Numbered from the stretch's first letter, positions 1 through 7,566 are shown. The stretch: 10,329 bases of DNA from Saprospiraceae bacterium (GCA_014379065.1 JACMMM010000343.1:1-10329), one strand, 5' to 3'. Notes: generated from the letters alone by a model not told the origin. Numbers and translations: made by a program.

Positions 1-1869
1 AGTTTCCCCGAATATGTCGGAATGGACCGCGAAACGGATCCTTGGTTTTCAGCCGCATTCGGGTATCTCAGCTTGTTGCTTTCGCTACCGGTGTTGTTGT
101 ACAGCCAGCGGGACTACTTTATATCGGCTTTGCAGGGATTGCGCCATCGGCAACTCAATATAGATATACCGCTTTGTTTGGCGTTTGTTTCTCTTTTTGG
201 TCGCAGCGTCTGGGAAATCCTGACACACACAGGTGCAGGCTATCTCGACTCCTTCGCGGGGTTGACGTTTTTGCTGCTCATTGGCAAGTGGTTTCAGCAA
301 CATGTTTGGCACCAACTTTCTTTTGAACGCGATTACAAATCTTATTTCCCGATAGCTGCCACCCTGCGGAACGGAGACCAAGAAAGCTCCGTCCCGGTCA
401 GTCGCCTGGTGCCTGGAGATATTATTTTGGTGCGCAATCAGGAGATCATCCCGGCTGATGGCATTTTGCTTCATGGTTCGGCGCGGGTGGACTACAGTTT
501 TGTAACCGGAGAGTCAGAACCTGTGCTGGTAAAAAACAGTGAACGGGTTTTTGCCGGTGGCAAACATCTGGGAGAGACCATCGAAATATCCCTGACGCAT
601 CGTGTGGCGCAAAGCCACCTGACCCAATTGTGGAACAACGCGGCGTTCAAGCCAAAAGCCAAAGCACCCGTGTCGCAACTGGCCGATAATGCCGGACGAT
701 ATTTTACTTACCTGATCCTGGCTTTCGGCGGCGGTGCATTCTGCTACTGGTGGTTGCTCCGGGGCGATATGGGAACTGCCATCAATGCCTTTACGGCGGT
801 GATGATTGTGGCATGCCCCTGTACGGTGGCATTATCCATCCCTTTCACGCTGGGCAACATCCTTCGTATCCTCGGCCGAAATCGTTTTTATCTGAAGAAC
901 ATTGAAGTGGTTGCGGCTTTCGCAAGCATCAAAGCGGTCGTTTTTGATAAAACTGGCACGATCACAAATGTTGCTCAAAATGGAATGCGATTTCATGGCA
1001 AGCCATTGAGCGCTATCCAAAGCGTTGCCATACGCTCTCTTGTGAGACATTCTGCCCATCCGCTGAGCCGTCAGATTTATGCGTCCATGCCTGAAGTTCC
1101 AATAGAAGTGGTGGAAAATTTTGAGGAATGGCCCGGCTTGGGGATTGAGGGCCAAATACGGGGACAGTCATTGCGGATTGGTTCGGAGGAGTTTGTGAAA
1201 ACGGATCAGGCCCTATTAAATCAAACACCGGGTGGCGGAGTTTTTGTTTCCTTTAACCATGAGATCATCGGTCATTTTGAAGTTCAAAACCATTTCCGGG
1301 ATGGGTTGGCCCAGGTACTGGCTTTTTTCCGCCGATCCGCGCCTACCCTTAATCAAAGCCATGATTCTTCGAATACTTTCCTGCTCTCCGGGGATCAGGA
1401 TCAGGAAGCCCCTGCGCTCGCCACATTTTTCCCTGAATCGGGCACGATGTTTTTTAAGCAAAGCCCACAACAAAAACTTGATTTTATCAAACGACTACAG
1501 CTGGATGGTAGGCAGGTGATGATGCTCGGCGATGGTTTGAACGATGCGGGTGCGCTTCGTCAAAGCAATCTGGGCATCGTTGTGGCCGAAGACACGAACA
1601 ACTTCAGCCCTTCTTGTGATGCAATTATCCATGCGGACGAGTTTGCAAACCTGCCGAAGTTTGTCCGGCTGGCCCGCCAAGGCGTCAAAATCGTGAACCG
1701 TTCCTATATAGTGGCACTGAGTTACAATGCGATCGGATTGGGTTTTGCAATCACCGGAAATTTATCCCCTTTGCTTGCAGCGATATTGATGCCGATAAGC
1801 TCGGTTTCGGTCGTGTTGTTCGGAATAGGCATGAGCAACTGGGCCGCCAAAAGAATGCTGCGCCAATAG
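1..1869 (+). CDS. ccoI: Copper-translocating P1B-type ATPase, CcoI family (5' partial)
   Basis: This inner-membrane ATPase is predicted to move copper across the membrane for the CuB centre of the cbb3 oxidase. The reading frame is open to base 1 and the first ATG (base 22) already lies in a membrane region, so the true start and the N-terminal metal-binding domain are upstream of the window. Counting from the ATG at 22, the motifs are TGES of the actuator domain at 162-165, the membrane CPC copper motif at 265-267, the phosphorylation motif DKTGT starting at D309, the SxHP-type HP pair at 346-347 and the hinge GDGLND at 503-508. Two closing transmembrane segments lie near 565-608. All catalytic motifs are intact. 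The CPC motif shows it is a copper-type pump. CcoI rather than CopA is inferred from linkage to ccoS-ccoNOQP-ccoGH. The next gene starts 32 bases later, so co-transcription is likely. Confidence 0.9.
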   Translation, partial: SFPEYVGMDRETDPWFSAAFGYLSLLLSLPVLLYSQRDYFISALQGLRHRQLNIDIPLCLAFVSLFGRSVWEILTHTGAGYLDSFAGLTFLLLIGKWFQQHVWHQLSFERDYKSYFPIAATLRNGDQESSVPVSRLVPGDIILVRNQEIIPADGILLHGSARVDYSFVTGESEPVLVKNSERVFAGGKHLGETIEISLTHRVAQSHLTQLWNNAAFKPKAKAPVSQLADNAGRYFTYLILAFGGGAFCYWWLLRGDMGTAINAFTAVMIVACPCTVALSIPFTLGNILRILGRNRFYLKNIEVVAAFASIKAVVFDKTGTITNVAQNGMRFHGKPLSAIQSVAIRSLVRHSAHPLSRQIYASMPEVPIEVVENFEEWPGLGIEGQIRGQSLRIGSEEFVKTDQALLNQTPGGGVFVSFNHEIIGHFEVQNHFRDGLAQVLAFFRRSAPTLNQSHDSSNTFLLSGDQDQEAPALATFFPESGTMFFKQSPQQKLDFIKRLQLDGRQVMMLGDGLNDAGALRQSNLGIVVAEDTNNFSPSCDAIIHADEFANLPKFVRLARQGVKIVNRSYIVALSYNAIGLGFAITGNLSPLLAAILMPISSVSVVLFGIGMSNWAAKRMLRQ

Positions 1870-1901
1870 TCGTTATTTTCGGGAATTGATACCTTCGCCC
1901 T

Positions 1902-3437
1902 ATGCTAAACTTTCGCAGCGATACCAATTGGTCGCGGTTCATCTGGGTTTTAGTAGCCGCAGTTTTTGCTGCCGATTTGTTGCTGCCTCAGCAATTTGAC
2001 ATCGTGTTCGTTTACCTGCTGGCCCATTTTCTGGCCATTTTTTTCAGGGAAAAAAGCGACGTATTGTTACTAGCTGTGATCACCACAGCACTTACCGTCA
2101 TCGGGGCGGTATTGAAACCGCAAGATCGGCCTTTAGAGCAAATGTTGTTGGAGCGCCTCCCAGCCATCTTAAGTTTTTGGGCTGCGGCTTTTTTTGTGAT
2201 CAGGTTCATCACGATGCGTGAGTTGGAGGGACAACAAGAGGAAAAATTCAAAGCTTTGTTCCAGTTTGCCACGAGTGGCATTCTGCTGACCAATCAACAA
2301 GGGATCATTGTGATGTCGAATCCTGCCACCGAACAGCTCTTTGGTTATCAGGAAGGAGAACTGCTTGGTAAACGGGTAGAAATTTTGATCCCTACCCGTT
2401 TGGGACAACGGCACACGGCACATCGTGAGCAGTTCCACCGACACCCCAGTCCAAGGAGCATGGGCATCGGTCTGGATTTGAAGGGTTTGAGAAAAGACGG
2501 CTCGGAATTCCCCGTAGAAGTCAGTTTAAGTCCGTTCAAAACTCCGGAAGGCTCCTTTGTGGTGGCTTTTGTGGTAGACAACACCATCCGCAAGAACTTT
2601 GAAAATTCGATCCTGCAACAAAGGGAAGAGCTCGCCGGCCTCAGCGAAGCCCTGCGAGCGCTCAACGAGGGGCTGGAGCAAAAAGTAACAGAGCGCACCG
2701 CTCAATTGGAGGCTGCAAAAAACGATCTTGCTGCTGCACTCGACAAAGAGCGCGAACTGGGTGAACTGAAAAGCCGTTTCGTCAGTATGGCCTCGCACGA
2801 GTTTCGTACCCCGCTAACCTCGATTCTTTCATCCGCCGGTTTGGCCAGTCAATACGCGGATCGTCAGGATTTTCAGAATGTAAAAAAACACGCGGGGCGT
2901 ATCCAAAATGCTGTAAACGGGCTCAATACCATTCTAACAGAATTCCTCTCGTTGGGTCGTTTGGAAGAAGGTTATGTGATGGTCAAGCTGGAACAAGTCC
3001 AGCTCGCAGAATGCGTTGCCGAAGTACACGAAGGGCTGAAAAATTTGTTCAAGCCGGGTCAAACATTTGAGCATCTGCATACTGGTGAGGAGACGGTACA
3101 ATTAGATGGTGGCCTGCTCAAAAATATTCTCATCAACTTGATTTCCAACGCCATAAAGTATTCGCCGGAAGGTGCGCCCATTGTGGTGAAGACCTTGGTT
3201 CATGAAAAAACAACCCGTGTCAGTGTCATTGACCGGGGCATGGGGATTCCGGAAGCAGATCAAAAACACTTGTTCGATCGCTTTTTTCGCGCCAGCAATG
3301 CAATTAACAATACACAGGGTACAGGACTTGGCCTCTATATCGTGCAACGGTATGCAGAAATGATGGGTGGAACCGTTGGATTTGAGAGTACCCTGGAGGA
3401 GGGAAGCGTGTTTTGGGTGGAGTTTGTTCATGACTGA
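1902..3437 (+). CDS. Membrane-anchored PAS sensor histidine kinase
   Basis: This 511-residue protein is a two-component sensor kinase. About four hydrophobic segments lie at roughly 11-107 with only short loops, so there is no large periplasmic sensor. A PAS domain follows at about 113-230, with the pattern NPATEQLFGY and RKDGSEFPVEVSLSPF. A coiled coil spans about 232-285. The HisKA domain has the phospho-acceptor H299 in SHEFRTP. The ATPase domain has the N box around N416, DRGMGIP at 444-450 and GTGLGL at 473-478. All catalytic boxes are present, so it should be active. The PAS region aligns without gaps, from memory, to the FixL haem-PAS, with H171 at the haem-ligand position but L191 where FixL has its distal arginine. 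No response regulator lies in the window. The start at 1902 is the first ATG after the preceding stop; no clear ribosome binding site is visible. The ligand is unknown. Confidence 0.9.
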   Translation: MLNFRSDTNWSRFIWVLVAAVFAADLLLPQQFDIVFVYLLAHFLAIFFREKSDVLLLAVITTALTVIGAVLKPQDRPLEQMLLERLPAILSFWAAAFFVIRFITMRELEGQQEEKFKALFQFATSGILLTNQQGIIVMSNPATEQLFGYQEGELLGKRVEILIPTRLGQRHTAHREQFHRHPSPRSMGIGLDLKGLRKDGSEFPVEVSLSPFKTPEGSFVVAFVVDNTIRKNFENSILQQREELAGLSEALRALNEGLEQKVTERTAQLEAAKNDLAAALDKERELGELKSRFVSMASHEFRTPLTSILSSAGLASQYADRQDFQNVKKHAGRIQNAVNGLNTILTEFLSLGRLEEGYVMVKLEQVQLAECVAEVHEGLKNLFKPGQTFEHLHTGEETVQLDGGLLKNILINLISNAIKYSPEGAPIVVKTLVHEKTTRVSVIDRGMGIPEADQKHLFDRFFRASNAINNTQGTGLGLYIVQRYAEMMGGTVGFESTLEEGSVFWVEFVHD

Positions 3438-3489
3438 CACGCTTAACCTCAAATAGTTTGAAACGAGTCAGGGCTCAAAAAAAAGAAAA

Positions 3490-4764
3490 ATGCACTATGT
3501 TTCCGCCGAACAGGCACTCCAAATCATCCAATCCGGCCAGCGCGTCTTTGTACATGGCAGTGCTTCCACTCCGGTTTTCATGCTGCAACAATTGGCGAAA
3601 CAAGCTCCCCGCCTGCGAGACGTGGAATTGATATCCATCAGCCTCTACGGCGATGTGACGGTAGACAAGCCTGAATACAGTCCAAGTTTTCGATTTAATT
3701 CGCTGTTCGTCTCCGGCAGTATCCGCAAGGCGGTAAACGAAGGCTATGCCGATTATGTGCCGGTTTTTTTGAGTGAAATACCCGAGCTCTTCAAGCGTGG
3801 TATTCTTCCGCTCGATGTGGCCATCGTACAGGTCTCTGAACCCGACACCCATGGCTATTGCTCGCTAGGCACCTCGGTAGACATTGCCCGTTCGGCGGTA
3901 AATAACGCGCGGCACATTATTGCACAAGTTAATCCGCAGGTACCACGCACCCATGGGGATGGCATGGTGCACATTAGCAGTTTCCACGCGATGGTGCGGC
4001 ACGAATCTCCGCTTCAGGAGATGCCATACGCCGATGAACTTAGTGCGGCCGAACTGCAAATTGGAAAAAGGGTTGCCGAACTGACCGAAGACCGCAGCAC
4101 CCTTCAAATGGGGATCGGCTCCATCCCCGATGCGGTGTTGCGCTGTTTGCACCAGCACAAAGACCTCGGCGTACACACGGAGATGTTCTCAGATGGCCTG
4201 GTGGATTTGCTGGAAAAAGGCGTGGTCAACAATCGCTTCAAAAAAATCCATCCGGGTAAAACCGTGACCGCTTTCGCACTGGGCACCCGGAGGCTCTACG
4301 ATTTTGTGGACGACAATCCGGCCATTGCTTTTCTCGATATTGATTATGTCAACGATGCCTCGGTCATCCGGCGCAACAATCGGGTGGTTGCCATCAATAG
4401 TGCCATTGAGCTGGACATCACGGGCCAGGTTTGTGCCGACTCCATTGGTACCCAACATTATTCCGGGGTAGGCGGACAAATGGATTTTATGCGCGGCGCG
4501 GCACTGTCTGAAGGGGGCAAACCCATTCTCGCGCTGACTGCGCGAACAGCCAGAGGCATCCCGCGTATTGTGCCGATGCTGAAACCAGGCGCGGGCGTGG
4601 TGACTACCCGTGCGCATGTGCATTATGTTGTAACCGAATACGGTACGGCATTTCTATTTGGTAAAAATCTGCGCGAACGAGCCAAAGCCCTTATTGCCAT
4701 TGCTCATCCGGCCGACCGTGAAGCCCTGGAACGGGCTTGCTTTGAGCGGTTCAAAGCCTTTTAG
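3490..4764 (+). CDS. Acetyl-CoA hydrolase / 4-hydroxybutyrate CoA-transferase family protein
   Basis: This 424-residue cytoplasmic enzyme belongs to the acetyl-CoA hydrolase/transferase family, which moves CoA between carboxylic acids through a glutamyl-CoA intermediate. The N-terminal half carries the family pattern VSEPDTHGYCSLGTSVD. The catalytic glutamate is E231 in GVHTEMFSDG, matching the active-site segment of 4-hydroxybutyrate CoA-transferase. The C-terminal half has the CoA-site glycine run GVGGQ at 326-330. Length is normal for the family and no key residue is missing. The substrate cannot be read from the sequence: acetate, butyrate, 4-hydroxybutyrate or succinate are all possible. 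It starts 52 bases after the kinase gene, behind an A-rich stretch (3477-3489) with an AAAGAAA run but no strong Shine-Dalgarno. Its placement before ccoS is unusual, and no role in oxidase assembly is known for this family. Confidence 0.88.
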   Translation: MHYVSAEQALQIIQSGQRVFVHGSASTPVFMLQQLAKQAPRLRDVELISISLYGDVTVDKPEYSPSFRFNSLFVSGSIRKAVNEGYADYVPVFLSEIPELFKRGILPLDVAIVQVSEPDTHGYCSLGTSVDIARSAVNNARHIIAQVNPQVPRTHGDGMVHISSFHAMVRHESPLQEMPYADELSAAELQIGKRVAELTEDRSTLQMGIGSIPDAVLRCLHQHKDLGVHTEMFSDGLVDLLEKGVVNNRFKKIHPGKTVTAFALGTRRLYDFVDDNPAIAFLDIDYVNDASVIRRNNRVVAINSAIELDITGQVCADSIGTQHYSGVGGQMDFMRGAALSEGGKPILALTARTARGIPRIVPMLKPGAGVVTTRAHVHYVVTEYGTAFLFGKNLRERAKALIAIAHPADREALERACFERFKAF

Positions 4765-4857
4765 CAGGAGCCTTCTATAGGATGGGACGACTAAAATCAC
4801 CCCCTAACCTGACCTGCGTCATCTACCGCCTTTTTCGCTTCCCCCGATCTTGCACCC

Positions 4858-4878
4858 GATTTCAGATTAAACTGAATC
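4858..4878. promoter_or_regulatory. Imperfect inverted repeat upstream of ccoS, possible operator
   Basis: TTCAG and CTGAA face each other across six bases (ATTAAA), and the symmetry extends outward to GAT and TC with one extra T on the left. The 5-6-5 spacing is the same as in CRP-type operators, but the half-sites are not the TGTGA or TTGAT consensus of CRP or FNR. It ends 13 bases before the ccoS ATG. This is weak evidence: a five-base palindrome can arise by chance in a 127-base gap. Confidence 0.2.
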
Positions 4879-4891
4879 GCGCTCTGGTGCA

Positions 4892-5077
4892 ATGAAAATC
4901 ATGCTTTTTCTTATTCTGATTAGCCTCCTGCTCGCAGCGGGCTTTCTGCTTGCGTATCTGATCGCAGCCAGAGACGGCCAGTTTGACGACGAATATACCC
5001 CTGGGATCAGGATCCTTTTCGATGACACCATCCCCAACTCAGAAGACAGCAACGCTAACCAACTAGAAAAAGATTGA
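4892..5077 (+). CDS. ccoS: cbb3 oxidase maturation protein CcoS
   Basis: This 61-residue membrane protein belongs to the CcoS family. In Rhodobacter CcoS is needed to put haem b and CuB into the oxidase core subunit. One transmembrane helix spans about residues 4-25, followed by the family signature GQFDDEYTPGIRILFDD at about 30-46 and a short acidic polar tail. The start at 4892 gives MKIMLFLILI; a second ATG at 4901 is an alternative that loses only three residues. It begins after a 127-base gap, the longest before any oxidase gene here apart from the one before ccoH, so an operon promoter may lie there. I could not find a clear Bacteroidetes-type TAnnTTTG box. It ends nine bases before ccoNO, which suggests translational coupling. 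Confidence 0.93.
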   Translation: MKIMLFLILISLLLAAGFLLAYLIAARDGQFDDEYTPGIRILFDDTIPNSEDSNANQLEKD

Positions 5078-5086
5078 AACCCGTTT

Positions 5087-7252
5087 ATGAGCAATATTCA
5101 ACAATTTAAGTACGACAACAAGATCACCCGTGCCTTCGGGGCAGCTTCTTTTATCTGGGGACTGGTCGGAATGCTGGTCGGATTAATAATGGCCCTCCAA
5201 CTGGTATATCCCACCCTAAACTTAGGTCATTGGTTTACATTCGGGCGCTTGCGTCCCCTGCATACCAACGCCGTCATTTTTGCCTTCGTAGGCAACGGCA
5301 TTTTTATGGGCGTATACTATTCACTCCAGCGCCTGTTGAAAGCCCGAATGTGGAGCGACAAACTCTCTTGGATTCACTTTTGGGGATGGCAGTTAGTCAT
5401 CCTTTGTGCGGCATACACCTTGCCAATGGGCCTGACTACGAGCAGCGAATACGGCGAATTGATCTGGCCGATTGATGTGCTCATCACGCTGGTTTGGGTC
5501 ATTTTTGGGGTCAACATGTTTGGCACTATCCTCGTGCGGCGGGAGAGCCACTTGTACGTGGCCATCTGGTTTTACATAGCCACTTGGGTCACAGTAGCAG
5601 TATTGCACATCGTGCGGAGTTTGGAAATCCCGGTATCCTGGACAGAAAGCTACCCCATTTTCGCAGGAGTGCAGGACGGATTGGTGCAATGGTGGTACGG
5701 GCACAATGCGGTGGCATTTTTCCTCACCACACCATACCTCGGTATGATGTACTACTTCCTGCCGAAAGCCGCCAACCGCCCGGTGTTTTCATACAAACTC
5801 TCTATTATCCACTTCTGGGCACTCATTTTCATTTATATCTGGGCAGGGCCGCACCACTTGCTGTACACTTCGCTGCCCGATTGGGTCCAATCGCTCGGCA
5901 CCGTATTTAGCATCATGCTTATCGCGCCCTCTTGGGGTGGAATGCTGAACGGCCTATTGACTTTGCGCGGCGCATGGGACCGCGTGGCCAATGACCCGGT
6001 GCTCAAATTCATGGTAGTGGCTGTTATTGCTTACGGCATGGCGACCTTCGAAGGACCGATGCTTTCCATCAAATCCGTGAATGCCATTAGCCACTTTACG
6101 GACTGGACCATTGCGCACGTACACGTTGGCGCACTCGGCTGGAACGGCTTTCTGACCTTCGGTGTGCTTTACTGGGTGTGGCCTCGCATGTACCGCACGG
6201 AGTTGTACTCCAAGCAGTTGGCCAATATCCACTTCTGGGTCGGCACCCTTGGAATCATATTCTACGCCGTGCCGCTTTACTTCGCTGGCTGGACACAGGC
6301 ACTGATGTGGAAAGAATTCACCCCTGAAGGCACCTTGGCTTGGGGAAACTTCCTGGACACGGTAAAGCAGATTATTCCAATGTACGCATTGCGTGTGGTG
6401 GGCGGCAGCTTGTTTTTTGTTGGAACTATTCTGGGTGTATACAATCTGTACAAAACAGGAAAACAGGGTCAGTTTATGGCTGATGAAAACGCAGAGGCTC
6501 CTGGTTTACCCGCCGTAGCCTTGGCGGAGGCGGGTGGGTCGCCCTCCTCCGCCGAGGCTACGGCGGGTAAAGCGCCCAAGCAACACTGGCACCGCTGGAT
6601 CGAAGGTCGTCCGTTGCAGATGCTGCTGTTGAGCACGATTGTCATTGCCATTGGCGGCATCGTGCAGATTATCCCGATGGTTTTCATTGAAAGCCAGGTG
6701 CCCAAGATTTCCACCGTGAAACCTTATACGCCGCTCGAACTTGCAGGCCGTGATATTTACATAAAAGAAGGTTGCGTGGGCTGCCACTCACAGATGATTC
6801 GCCCTTTCCGGGATGAGACGGAACGTTACGGGGAATTCTCCAAATCGGGCGAGTACATATACGACAGGCCCTTCCTCTGGGGCAGTAAACGCACCGGCCC
6901 GGATCTCTGGCGTGTAGGCGGCAAGTACCCCGACAGCTGGCACTACAACCACATGTTGGATCCCACAATCATGTCGCCCGGTTCGATTATGCCAGCCTAT
7001 CCGCACTTGTTGGAGCAGCCGCTTGACTTGAGGGATTTGCCCGCCAAGATTTCAGCCTTGCGCAAATTAGGTACGCCCTATCCAAAGGATTTTGAAAAAT
7101 ATGCCCTTGAAAATGCAAAAGAGCAGGCTAACAAAATTGCCAAAAATCTGGCAGAGCAGGGCGTCAAGGACCAGGGGATTGCAGACAAGGAAATCGTGGC
7201 CATCATCGCTTATCTGCAACGTCTGGGCACGGATATTAAAATCGGGAAATGA
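5087..7252 (+). CDS. ccoNO: cbb3-type cytochrome c oxidase, fused subunits I and II (CcoNO)
   Basis: This 721-residue polypeptide joins the catalytic subunit CcoN (about 1-465) and the c-type cytochrome CcoO (about 505-721), which reduce O2 and pump protons in the inner membrane. In the CcoN part H59 and H344 match the low-spin haem b ligands and H346 the haem b3 ligand. H206, H256 and H257 match the CuB ligands, and Y250 in YIWAGPHH matches the tyrosine cross-linked to the CuB histidine. These assignments follow the Pseudomonas stutzeri enzyme, offset by one residue. The CcoO part has one transmembrane helix near 510-532, one CVGCH haem site at 563-567 and the axial methionine M635 in IMPAYP. 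Fusion of CcoN and CcoO is known in Bacteroidota. The linker at about 474-495 is encoded by a 67-nt palindrome, described separately. All ligands are present, so the enzyme should be functional. Confidence 0.97.
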   Translation: MSNIQQFKYDNKITRAFGAASFIWGLVGMLVGLIMALQLVYPTLNLGHWFTFGRLRPLHTNAVIFAFVGNGIFMGVYYSLQRLLKARMWSDKLSWIHFWGWQLVILCAAYTLPMGLTTSSEYGELIWPIDVLITLVWVIFGVNMFGTILVRRESHLYVAIWFYIATWVTVAVLHIVRSLEIPVSWTESYPIFAGVQDGLVQWWYGHNAVAFFLTTPYLGMMYYFLPKAANRPVFSYKLSIIHFWALIFIYIWAGPHHLLYTSLPDWVQSLGTVFSIMLIAPSWGGMLNGLLTLRGAWDRVANDPVLKFMVVAVIAYGMATFEGPMLSIKSVNAISHFTDWTIAHVHVGALGWNGFLTFGVLYWVWPRMYRTELYSKQLANIHFWVGTLGIIFYAVPLYFAGWTQALMWKEFTPEGTLAWGNFLDTVKQIIPMYALRVVGGSLFFVGTILGVYNLYKTGKQGQFMADENAEAPGLPAVALAEAGGSPSSAEATAGKAPKQHWHRWIEGRPLQMLLLSTIVIAIGGIVQIIPMVFIESQVPKISTVKPYTPLELAGRDIYIKEGCVGCHSQMIRPFRDETERYGEFSKSGEYIYDRPFLWGSKRTGPDLWRVGGKYPDSWHYNHMLDPTIMSPGSIMPAYPHLLEQPLDLRDLPAKISALRKLGTPYPKDFEKYALENAKEQANKIAKNLAEQGVKDQGIADKEIVAIIAYLQRLGTDIKIGK
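6505..6571. repeat. 67-nt GC-rich palindromic element inside ccoNO
   Basis: Two 29-nt arms (6505-6533 and 6543-6571) are reverse complements at 27 of 29 positions, around a nine-base centre. The outer ends are TTTACCCGCCGTAGCC and GGCTACGGCGGGTAAA. Each arm is itself partly self-complementary, with CGCC facing GGCG and GCC facing GGC. It is read through in frame and encodes about 22 residues rich in Ala, Gly, Ser and Pro (ccoNO codons 474-495). These lie exactly between the last CcoN region and the CcoO membrane anchor. The element looks like an inserted palindromic repeat of the kind known inside Rickettsia genes (RPE). That comparison is by structure only. Confidence 0.85.
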
Positions 7253-7306
7253 GGTTTATAAGGGTTTATTAAGTTGATTATCAACGCTCATAAACCCTTA
7301 TAAACC
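7253..7306. repeat. 17-bp perfect inverted repeat directly after the ccoNO stop
   Basis: GGTTTATAAGGGTTTAT at 7253-7269 is the exact reverse complement of 7290-7306. Between the arms lies a second perfect palindrome, GTTGATTATCAAC (7273-7285). In mRNA this would form a long stem immediately after the ccoNO stop codon. There is no U tract after it, so it does not look like a classical intrinsic terminator. mRNA processing, 3'-end protection of ccoNO or partial attenuation before ccoQ are all possible. Confidence 0.75.
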
Positions 7307-7349
7307 CCCATAAACCCTCATAAACCTTTATAAACCCCATAAACCCTTA
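7291..7349 (+). repeat. Tandem TAAACCC-type array (six units, about 10 nt)
   Basis: Six consecutive units follow TAAACCCNNA: 7291-7300, 7301-7310, 7311-7320, 7321-7330, a nine-base unit at 7331-7339, and 7340-7349. Units one and six are identical (TAAACCCTTA). The + strand from 7287 to 7365 has no G at all. The array fills the leader of the small ccoQ gene. Several units could pair with the upstream GGGTTTAT arm, so alternative hairpins are possible. Confidence 0.85.
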
Positions 7350-7363
7350 TCAACTTTCTAAAA

Positions 7364-7522
7364 ATGTACAAATACCTGCTTCAATCAGTCGAAGGAATTC
7401 AATGGATCGGCATAGGGACGTTCCTGCTGTTTTTTTGCACTTTCTGTGCCGTCGCTATTCGCGCTTTCATTCTAAAAAAAGATGAAATGGATCGAATGGC
7501 AAAATTGCCACTGGAAGATTAA
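7364..7522 (+). CDS. ccoQ: Small cbb3 oxidase subunit, CcoQ/FixQ-like
   Basis: This 52-residue single-pass membrane protein starts MYKYLLQSVEGIQWIG and ends LPLED. One hydrophobic helix spans about residues 14-37, followed by a charged stretch (KKDEMDRM) and the short LPLED tail that is common in Bacteroidota CcoQ. CcoQ is a small accessory subunit of cbb3 oxidase; in Proteobacteria it helps stabilise the complex. Its identity rests on size, topology, tail and position between ccoNO and ccoP, because sequence conservation in this family is low. The ATG at 7364 follows an A-rich stretch (CTAAAA) without a Shine-Dalgarno sequence. The gene begins 111 bases after ccoNO, behind the hairpin and tandem array, and ends 44 bases before ccoP. 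Confidence 0.85.
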   Translation: MYKYLLQSVEGIQWIGIGTFLLFFCTFCAVAIRAFILKKDEMDRMAKLPLED

Positions 7523-7566
7523 CGACGCTGTCTTTACCAGAGAGGTAAGATAAAAAATATCGAAAA

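Noticed and set aside
22..24. ATG at base 22 as the true start of the P-type ATPase gene.
   Set aside because: The frame is open to base 1, and a CcoI protein needs an N-terminal metal-binding domain that would be missing.
3451..3460. AAATAGTTTG as a Bacteroidetes -7 promoter box (TAnnTTTG) before the CoA-transferase gene.
   Set aside because: One base is missing between TA and TTTG, and there is no convincing -33 element at the right distance.
4765..4857. Possible terminator after the CoA-transferase gene.
   Set aside because: Only weak GGG/CCC pairing is visible, with no stable stem followed by a T run.
6469..6787. Reverse-strand open frames across the ccoNO linker.
   Set aside because: They exist because the palindrome is GC-rich and stop-free on both strands; the forward frame has all cbb3 ligands.
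7273..7285. GTTGATTATCAAC resembles an FNR box (TTGAT and ATCAA half-sites).
   Set aside because: The half-sites are one base apart instead of four, and the palindrome lies in the loop of a larger hairpin directly after a stop codon, not in a promoter.
7291..7349. TAAACCC units look like plant-type telomere repeats.
   Set aside because: The units are degenerate, about 10 bases long, and lie inside a bacterial operon; the likeness is coincidental.
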